Shown in pieces: positions 35,408 to 40,290 of a DNA stretch of 40,290 nucleotides; the stretch's first letter is position 1; the number at the start of each line of letters is the position of its first letter. The DNA lies in NCBI GenBank assembly GCA_965372135.1, contig CBDVBD010000009.1, positions 1-40,290 of the forward strand, written 5' to 3'. Source of the stretch: CBDVBD01 sp965372135. GTDB taxonomy: Bacteria > Electryoneota > RPQS01 > CBDVBD01. A program made the translations under genes and the position numbers. The notes under the pieces are model-generated. The model ran no database searches. It was not told the DNA's origin and was given only the letters and a program-made list of their open reading frames with translations.

Positions 35408-35480
35408 GGGCGTGTAGCTCAGTAGGTAGAGCACCGGCCTTTTAAGCCGATGGTCGCAGGTTCGAATCCTGCCACGCTCA
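35408..35480 (+). tRNA. tRNA-Lys (anticodon TTT)
   Basis: A 73-base cloverleaf. The acceptor stem GGGCGTG pairs with CACGCTC (one G-U), the D arm is GCTC/GAGC, the anticodon loop is CTTTTAA with TTT for lysine, and the T arm is GCAGG-TTCGAAT-CCTGC. The discriminator base is A and CCA is not encoded. The anticodon stem has one terminal C-A mismatch. It forms the border between the housekeeping block and the AT-richer operon that follows on the other strand. Confidence 0.96.
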
Positions 35481-35523
35481 CACTCCGCATATTTGCCTCA
35501 AGATCATCACAGCTTACAGTATC

Positions 35524-35570
35524 AACCCTTTGAATTGTTGTGTGTATCTGCAAATAAATCAAAGGGTTTT
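35524..35570 (+). terminator. Possible terminator after tRNA-Lys
   Basis: AACCCTTTGA (35524-35533) is perfectly complementary to TCAAAGGGTT (35559-35568), followed by TT. The 10-bp stem has a long 25-base loop and only a short T run, so termination strength is uncertain. The rest of 35481-35625 shows no gene. Confidence 0.4.
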
Positions 35571-35625
35571 GTGCGTTCAACCGTGACGAACTATCAATCC
35601 GAGTCGAGCTCTAGAATACGAAATA

Positions 35626-36621
35626 TTACAGCGAATTAGTGGGTGAAGATAAGGATTTCAGACAAAGAGCCTGTGGGATGTTTTTTACAATATAGGCAAT
35701 ATGAGTGTCATATGCTGGCGAAATAGTAAGCGAATCATCCAAATGAATCACGATGGTACCAGCGCAACATGCATTATGCTCTTGACCACGGGAAAAGCAA
35801 TCGGTCAAATGACTTGGTTCTTCATTTGGGATTTCGCTTGCGCAATGCTCAGAAAGTTGTGTGCAGAGGATTCTTACATCAGGGATTTCCTCACGAATGG
35901 CGTTCACGATTTCTTCACGTGGTGTGCTATGTTGACCGCGACCAATGGAAAATATCACGATATCAGGATTGACTGTTAGGCAGAATCGCCGAGTGAATTC
36001 CGCTGGGTCATCCACACCCGGTCTTCCACCATGATGGGGGAATAAGTTGATCGGTGCCGATGCGTCAACACCGGATTCGATTAAGTTGTCAAGACCTACA
36101 TTATCAATATCGCTCGGCAACAAAGCAATTGGGTTTCCATCCAAATTTATACGAATGACTGCACTCGTGGAATTACCGGTAAGACGCCTGCCGTTCCGAT
36201 CCGTACTCCCAGGACCTCTTCCAGCCAAATACGGATTTGGAAAGATTACCTCAACATTTACTGGATCATGCCCGAAATGGAAACAATTGTTTGTTGATAA
36301 GCCGACACGAAGAATGTCTCTCGACCCCAACTCATGCAATAGGTCATCCCAGATTTTTGATCCCTGTTCTGAATTGGTATTTAAATGCACTTTGTTTACT
36401 AAGATTTTCCGGGAGGATAATAAAGAAATAACGCCACCTATATGATCAGCGTCAGCGTGCGAAATGATGAGCAGGTCAATCTTGTTAATATTCTCTATAG
36501 TCAGGAATTCCAATAGAGTTGATCCGCGTCCCGCATCAACAACCGTTACATTCTCCGAATCCACTAGTACAGAACAATTCCCATGACCTACATCAAGAAT
36601 GTATAACTTGGCTTGAGAGAT
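35626..36621 (-). CDS. ComEC-like metallo-beta-lactamase-fold hydrolase, probable ATC start
   Basis: The protein is about 331 residues if read from an ATC at 36621. The first strand and loop of the fold, AKLYILDVGHGNCSVLV, lie between 36621 and 36564; a GTG start at 36564 would delete them. An in-frame TAA lies one codon before ATC and no ATG, GTG or TTG occurs in between. A perfect AGGAGG sits five bases upstream of the ATC. The metal site is in ISHADADHIGG, followed by LLPSDIDN, FPHHGGRP and a Cys/His-rich C-terminal part (CASEIPNEE, CFSRGQEHNACC) that could bind another zinc. There is no signal peptide, so unlike the 15809 protein it is cytoplasmic. It is the last gene of the methylase-kinase-receiver operon, starting 13 bases after the receiver gene. 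Likely phosphodiesterase or nuclease effector; substrate unknown. Confidence 0.8.
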   Translation of the reverse strand: MSQAKLYILDVGHGNCSVLVDSENVTVVDAGRGSTLLEFLTIENINKIDLLIISHADADHIGGVISLLSSRKILVNKVHLNTNSEQGSKIWDDLLHELGSRDILRVGLSTNNCFHFGHDPVNVEVIFPNPYLAGRGPGSTDRNGRRLTGNSTSAVIRINLDGNPIALLPSDIDNVGLDNLIESGVDASAPINLFPHHGGRPGVDDPAEFTRRFCLTVNPDIVIFSIGRGQHSTPREEIVNAIREEIPDVRILCTQLSEHCASEIPNEEPSHLTDCFSRGQEHNACCAGTIVIHLDDSLTISPAYDTHIAYIVKNIPQALCLKSLSSPTNSL

Positions 36622-36634
36622 TTAATCCTCCTGA

Positions 36635-37300
36635 TTAATCCAGCTCGAATTTGTCAAGATAAAGATCATCCTGATTATCAGTACCGATATTTACCATAGC
36701 GTGGAATCTATAACCAGCTTGAATCATATTGTGCAAATCCTTTGGAATTAGATCAAGCGGAAGTCCTATAAGCTCATCTGGATTCCATCCAGATATGACT
36801 ACAGAAAACATAGCAGGAATCAGATCTTTATAGACTTCCTCGATTCTTATTAGAGTTCGCCACGGTTTTCGGCTCGGTAGAAAGGTATCTTTGAATTCGT
36901 TTACGCATACTTCCAAGCCAAATTTGATCTTTTCAGGATCGATATCTCTGGAGGAGATCAACGATGGGATGTGCCTCCGGAAAAGTCGTATCTCATTGAT
37001 TGCAGCTTTATCACCTCTGGTGCACAAGATAGCAGGAAATTGCTGCTGATAGAAATGAGCAACAGCTACTGCTCCATTAAAGGAAGCATAGGGAGTACTT
37101 CGCATATAGTGATCGCACACGACAGCATCTGTGTTTTCAATAGTATCATTTACGAATCTTGGCAATTCCAGAGGTCCTTCTACAGGTAAGGCTTCAAGTT
37201 CTGCATCTTCAATATGAAAAGCTATGGACTGCCTGGCACTTTGATCGTCATCCGCTATTGTGACTCTTTTTATGTCTTTCCGATTGGCAACTAAGGGCAT
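36635..37300 (-). CDS. Receiver-domain protein with uncharacterised C-terminal domain
   Basis: A 221-residue protein. Residues about 10-120 are a response-regulator receiver fold: the acidic cluster DDD (17-19), the phospho-acceptor Asp 63 in AVVCDHYM and a Thr at 94 in ILCTRGD are in place, but the usual fifth-strand Lys is not evident. The C-terminal domain (about 125-221), with SRKPWRTLIRIEEVYKDL and VISGWNPDELIGLP, is not a DNA-binding output I recognise. It starts two bases after the kinase stop, with GAGGAG in the end of the kinase gene serving as ribosome site, so translation is coupled. It is presumably phosphorylated by that kinase; the output may be a protein contact, for example with the MBL enzyme. 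Confidence 0.8.
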   Translation of the reverse strand: MPLVANRKDIKRVTIADDDQSARQSIAFHIEDAELEALPVEGPLELPRFVNDTIENTDAVVCDHYMRSTPYASFNGAVAVAHFYQQQFPAILCTRGDKAAINEIRLFRRHIPSLISSRDIDPEKIKFGLEVCVNEFKDTFLPSRKPWRTLIRIEEVYKDLIPAMFSVVISGWNPDELIGLPLDLIPKDLHNMIQAGYRFHAMVNIGTDNQDDLYLDKFELD

Positions 37301-37302
37301 AT

Positions 37303-39369
37303 TTACTCCTCTAATAACGGTAATTGTACAATAAATTCAGCACCACCTAATTCGCCATGTTCTACCACATCAACTTCCCCACCAAGGTCTTTTATTGCAT
37401 CCTGAACAATTGTGAGACCCAAACCACTCCCATTAGGACGTGTTGTTTGACCGGGTAGCCATATGTCTTCTTTACTGATCCCTTCTATTCCTGGTCCATT
37501 ATCCATAAAACGGAGTGTGAGTGTATTATTTACAATCTCGGTCTGAATGACAATTTTGCGTTCGATATTTTGTATTCCGGCAAACCAAGTCATACTGTTG
37601 TTAAGAAAATTAGTGATGATGGATTCAATGGCGGCTTCACTTCCCAGGATAATAGGATTAGTTAGAGCATATTCTCCAATAATTTTTACTTCTCGATCCT
37701 TGAGGAAAGGCTTATACATTTTTAACGTGGTTTTTATTACTTGATGCACGTTAACTCGCCCCGTTCTTCTTTTTTCGTGATCAATCAAGCTAAGTGTCAC
37801 GTTTCCCAAGACACTTAAGGCATCTATGGATTTTATGATTAGATCCACCGGTTCTCGAATGGTTTTTACATAAAGGTTATCTAGCAGCTTCCGTCCTCTC
37901 CTTTGTATGGTTTTTATGGAGTTGAAGATTACTTTGATTGGATTACCAGCGGATTCGTGGGCGAAAATTGAAGCGGTGATCCCTGCAGTACTTAGGGTGC
38001 GATATAATTGCACTTCTTTACGTAGACCACTCATTTCTTTTTCTCGTACTTTATCATATTGTTTAAAAGCCTTTTCTACCTCGTCCTTAGAATCTTTTGA
38101 AACTTTTTCAATTGCTTCATTAACCTTTCGTTTTGCGGTCTTAGTGTCTCGTGGTGCTTTGGTACGTTCTTTTTTCCTCCTCTTTTCGGCAACTTCCAAA
38201 CGTTTCCTCGCCATCCACTCCAGAGCATCGACAGCAAATTGCTTAAGTTCAAAGAATTCCTCACTTTCAATAAAACCAGAACGATCAGTTTTTTGAATTA
38301 GCTGATTCTCTATATCTGTGATCGAAACACGACCAATCGAAGTGTTCGTAGAAGGCCTTTCTTCAGGACTCTGTGCTCTGCGAAGGTTTATTTCAAGCCA
38401 ATCATTACCGGGATTACCATATGGCGCAACTCGTAATCCATTTTGATACAAATGAACACCGCCGATTTCTTTTAGCCAATTGCGTACCTCAGATAAAGTA
38501 GATGAGCGAGTTGAGAATGTTACCCTGTTTAAAATAAAGACCCAGAGATCAAATTTTGATGGAGGACAATTGTAGGGACTTCCATTATTATTACGCTTTA
38601 AGATTTCATGCTCTGTCCTAAAAAGAGTTTCGCCGCGAAAATCGAATACAGTAGCAGAAGCTCTGCCATTAATATCCAATTCCGCCATAAGGTGATATTC
38701 GGCATCGTTGTAATACCGATTACTAACTAGTTTTTCCAGGTCACCAAATTCGGGAGTTTTAAGCACTGGATAAAATCCCTCGGGATTATCTTCAAACGGG
38801 TCTGCCAATAAGATTAGAGCCCTAGCTAAATTTCTTACTTCCGTACCACTAATGCTCCATCGAAGATTCTCAATGACGATTTCTGTTCCAGGACCTTTTT
38901 CCTTTGCAGCTTTATTCTGCGTTATTGATAATAACACATCATCGACCAAATCAGCCTTTTCATATTCTTCCCAATTAATTGATAATTGATATTCACAAGT
39001 TGGATTCTTCAGAGGTCTACACTTCAATTGCACATTAGAGCCCATACGCAGAGCAGCAAGTCGCCCTAGTCCTTTTGTTCCAACTGTTCTTCTCCCCAAC
39101 CGGGTAAGTTCTTGAGAAGATTTCAGCGATCGTCCTAATACGAGCCAACCATTGATAATATCCGAGTCATCCATACCCTCGCCATTGTCAGTTATCCGAA
39201 TACTGCCACCAGGATCATCGGTATAGGAGAATTCAATTGTACAATCCCGAGCATCGGCATCGTAGGAATTCTTTACCAATTCCAAAATGCTTTGATGCGG
39301 ACTGGGATTCAGTTCCTCGCCAAGCCGGAGAAGAATGTCCTTAGAAAATCTAAACTGAGCCTGGTTCAT
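37303..39369 (-). CDS. Dual-GHKL protein: Hsp90/MORC-like ATPase fused to a histidine kinase core
   Basis: A 688-residue protein from the ATG at 39369. The N-terminal GHKL ATPase has N-box ELVKNSYDADA (30-40), DNGEGM (61-66) and GTKGLGRLAAL (97-107), as in MORC/Hsp90/MutL-like ATPases. A middle region to about 350 follows, with GGVHLYQNGLRVAPYG resembling the transducer domain. A basic coiled coil (about 390-450) leads to a DHp-like helix pair with His 471 in IFAHESAGNP. The C-terminal HATPase has NFLNNSMTW, FMDNGPGIEG and GSGLGLTI. There is no membrane segment, so it senses something cytoplasmic. Its ATG overlaps the methyltransferase stop (ATGA), and the receiver gene follows after two bases. 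Two ATPase sites in one chain suggest a clamp-like sensor that drives phosphotransfer. Confidence 0.88.
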   Translation of the reverse strand: MNQAQFRFSKDILLRLGEELNPSPHQSILELVKNSYDADARDCTIEFSYTDDPGGSIRITDNGEGMDDSDIINGWLVLGRSLKSSQELTRLGRRTVGTKGLGRLAALRMGSNVQLKCRPLKNPTCEYQLSINWEEYEKADLVDDVLLSITQNKAAKEKGPGTEIVIENLRWSISGTEVRNLARALILLADPFEDNPEGFYPVLKTPEFGDLEKLVSNRYYNDAEYHLMAELDINGRASATVFDFRGETLFRTEHEILKRNNNGSPYNCPPSKFDLWVFILNRVTFSTRSSTLSEVRNWLKEIGGVHLYQNGLRVAPYGNPGNDWLEINLRRAQSPEERPSTNTSIGRVSITDIENQLIQKTDRSGFIESEEFFELKQFAVDALEWMARKRLEVAEKRRKKERTKAPRDTKTAKRKVNEAIEKVSKDSKDEVEKAFKQYDKVREKEMSGLRKEVQLYRTLSTAGITASIFAHESAGNPIKVIFNSIKTIQRRGRKLLDNLYVKTIREPVDLIIKSIDALSVLGNVTLSLIDHEKRRTGRVNVHQVIKTTLKMYKPFLKDREVKIIGEYALTNPIILGSEAAIESIITNFLNNSMTWFAGIQNIERKIVIQTEIVNNTLTLRFMDNGPGIEGISKEDIWLPGQTTRPNGSGLGLTIVQDAIKDLGGEVDVVEHGELGGAEFIVQLPLLEE

Positions 39370-40290
39370 TGTTCCATACTCCACCAAGGAAGTTCAGCCA
39401 AAGACGATACCGTTAGATGACGACAGCGAATACGTGCATTTAACCAGTTGTTTGTTGCTGGCTCCTTAAGATTATTTAATAGGCGTTCACAGGTTTTCAG
39501 CGAATTATCCTTTGGATGCAATACGAGAAGATGATTTTCTACAGCCACCGGTCTTTTGCCTGCGATAATGGTACCAACGGCACGAAATTTATCACCGGGT
39601 CGTGAAGTTCGTCGTACAACAACGAAAGGTGGATTAATTGTTCTTCCATAATAGCGACGATTTTGCGGAATTTCAATAACTTTTTCCCATTGCGGTAGAT
39701 TCCGAGAAACAATAAACGGAAACCATTTGCCTCGGTATCGGTCACGATGGGGAACCACCGGACCCACGGAAATATCAAATAGATCCGATACTTGAAGTTT
39801 TGAGTTTTGAATGGGAAATTGCCACAGGTTAGATTTCAGATTTGAATTATTAGAGGTTACCTGACCTTCAAAGATAAATACATCAATGTCAACGTGTTGA
39901 TCGAAAAGTCCGTACAAGGTTATTTGTTGAATACGACAATGAGACTCAACAAATCCACGCCATTTCTGGTATCTCGATCCGCTCCGCAAAACTTCCGGTA
40001 AAATTGCCACAATCCGAGTCCCAGCTTTAGCACCAAGTATGCAGGCTTCAACAAATAGTGCCGCGGAATTAACTTTACCCTTTGCCCAAGAACAGTCTGA
40101 GGGTGCATCAAACATTGTGAATGGAGGATTAATGACAATGTGTGAAGCTAATGAAAACGCTTGATGGTCAGTTAAACCGCAACGGGCTTGAATCTGTGGA
40201 AATACATTTTTGATTTCAGGGAAGAGATTTTTCTTTTGAGGTGCGCTACTGAGAATAGCAGATAAACATAATCTGATCTGTGTTGTTGTT
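39366..40290 (-). CDS. N6-adenine DNA methyltransferase with probable target-recognition domain (N-terminus outside window)
   Basis: The visible 307 residues continue to the window edge, past the first internal ATG at 40115. The catalytic motif IV NPPF lies just upstream of it, in ASHIVINPPFTMFDAPSD. Then comes the class I N6-methyltransferase core with LFVEACILGAKAGTRIVAILP, the SGSRYQKWR block and FDQHVDIDVFIFEG. The C-terminal half (VGPVVPHRDRY, PPFVVVRRTSRPG, ENHLLVLHP, CERLLNN, RIRCRHLTVSSLAELPW) resembles the target-recognition region of type IIG and type I-related modification enzymes. The SAM-binding motif I would be beyond the edge. It overlaps the kinase gene by four bases, so methylation and kinase signalling are products of one operon. 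No endonuclease domain is visible in this part. Confidence 0.85.
   Translation of the reverse strand, partial: TTTQIRLCLSAILSSAPQKKNLFPEIKNVFPQIQARCGLTDHQAFSLASHIVINPPFTMFDAPSDCSWAKGKVNSAALFVEACILGAKAGTRIVAILPEVLRSGSRYQKWRGFVESHCRIQQITLYGLFDQHVDIDVFIFEGQVTSNNSNLKSNLWQFPIQNSKLQVSDLFDISVGPVVPHRDRYRGKWFPFIVSRNLPQWEKVIEIPQNRRYYGRTINPPFVVVRRTSRPGDKFRAVGTIIAGKRPVAVENHLLVLHPKDNSLKTCERLLNNLKEPATNNWLNARIRCRHLTVSSLAELPWWSMEQ

Noticed and set aside
35626..36564. GTG at 36564 as start of the MBL gene
   Set aside because: It would remove the first strand and loop of the fold, which are encoded in frame just upstream and preceded by AGGAGG.
1..40290. CRISPR array, insertion sequence or transposase
   Set aside because: I saw no regularly spaced repeats, transposase motifs or terminal inverted repeats with target duplications.

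Overview
This is a bacterial chromosomal window with about 32 protein genes, one tRNA gene and several well-formed promoters and terminators. The protein at 14209-15705 ends in a type A sorting domain of the type IX secretion system (a YPNPFNP motif, then GRLV, then GLPSGTYFVQL). With it are a very large gingipain-like (peptidase family C25) secreted protein, a PorV/FadL-like outer-membrane barrel and a SecD with a long periplasmic insert. Together they suggest a Gram-negative of the FCB superphylum (Bacteroidota-Chlorobiota-Fibrobacterota and allied candidate phyla). I cannot place it more finely from sequence alone.

Layout. 1-2906 (minus): a signalling operon with a small possible secreted protein, a HEAT-repeat protein, an HDOD protein and the start of a CheA/HPt protein. 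2988-3829 (minus): a small XRE regulator, a zinc ribbon and a possible small membrane protein. 3909-8564 (minus): the C25 peptidase. 8820-10477 (minus): an AT-rich two-gene cassette, a DUF488 fusion protein and an overlapping partner, that looks acquired. 10540-14065 (minus): fetA-fetB followed by two overlapping Ptb-family paralogs with eroded catalytic motifs. 14209-20290: exported proteins (lamin-tail/OB-fold protein with a sorting domain, MBL-fold lipoprotein, UshA-like 5'-nucleotidase, outer-membrane barrel). 20389-22582 (minus): pgi and a SAM hydroxide adenosyltransferase. 22746-35392 (plus): housekeeping genes yggS-yggT-divIVA-PNP, hicBA, ileS, a DksA/TraR protein, lspA, rluD, secDF and purA, then tRNA-Lys. 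The yggS...ileS-lspA-rluD order resembles the ylm-divIVA-ileS-lspA block of other bacteria, with hicBA inserted.

35626-40290 (minus), next to tRNA-Lys, is the most interesting part. It is an AT-richer, translationally coupled operon. It encodes an N6-adenine DNA methyltransferase with a probable target-recognition domain (cut by the window edge), a protein with two GHKL ATPase domains and a histidine-kinase core, a receiver-domain protein with an unknown C-terminal domain, and a ComEC-like metallo-beta-lactamase-fold enzyme that seems to start at an ATC codon. I read it as a candidate defence system combining DNA methylation with two-component-like signalling.

Two other points stand out. IleRS carries GVHH in place of the class I HIGH signature, a change reported to give extreme mupirocin resistance in some IleRS enzymes. 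Seven intergenic promoters share one architecture, TTG, 20 bases, then TA with a T-rich -10, always with a 17-base spacer between hexamers.
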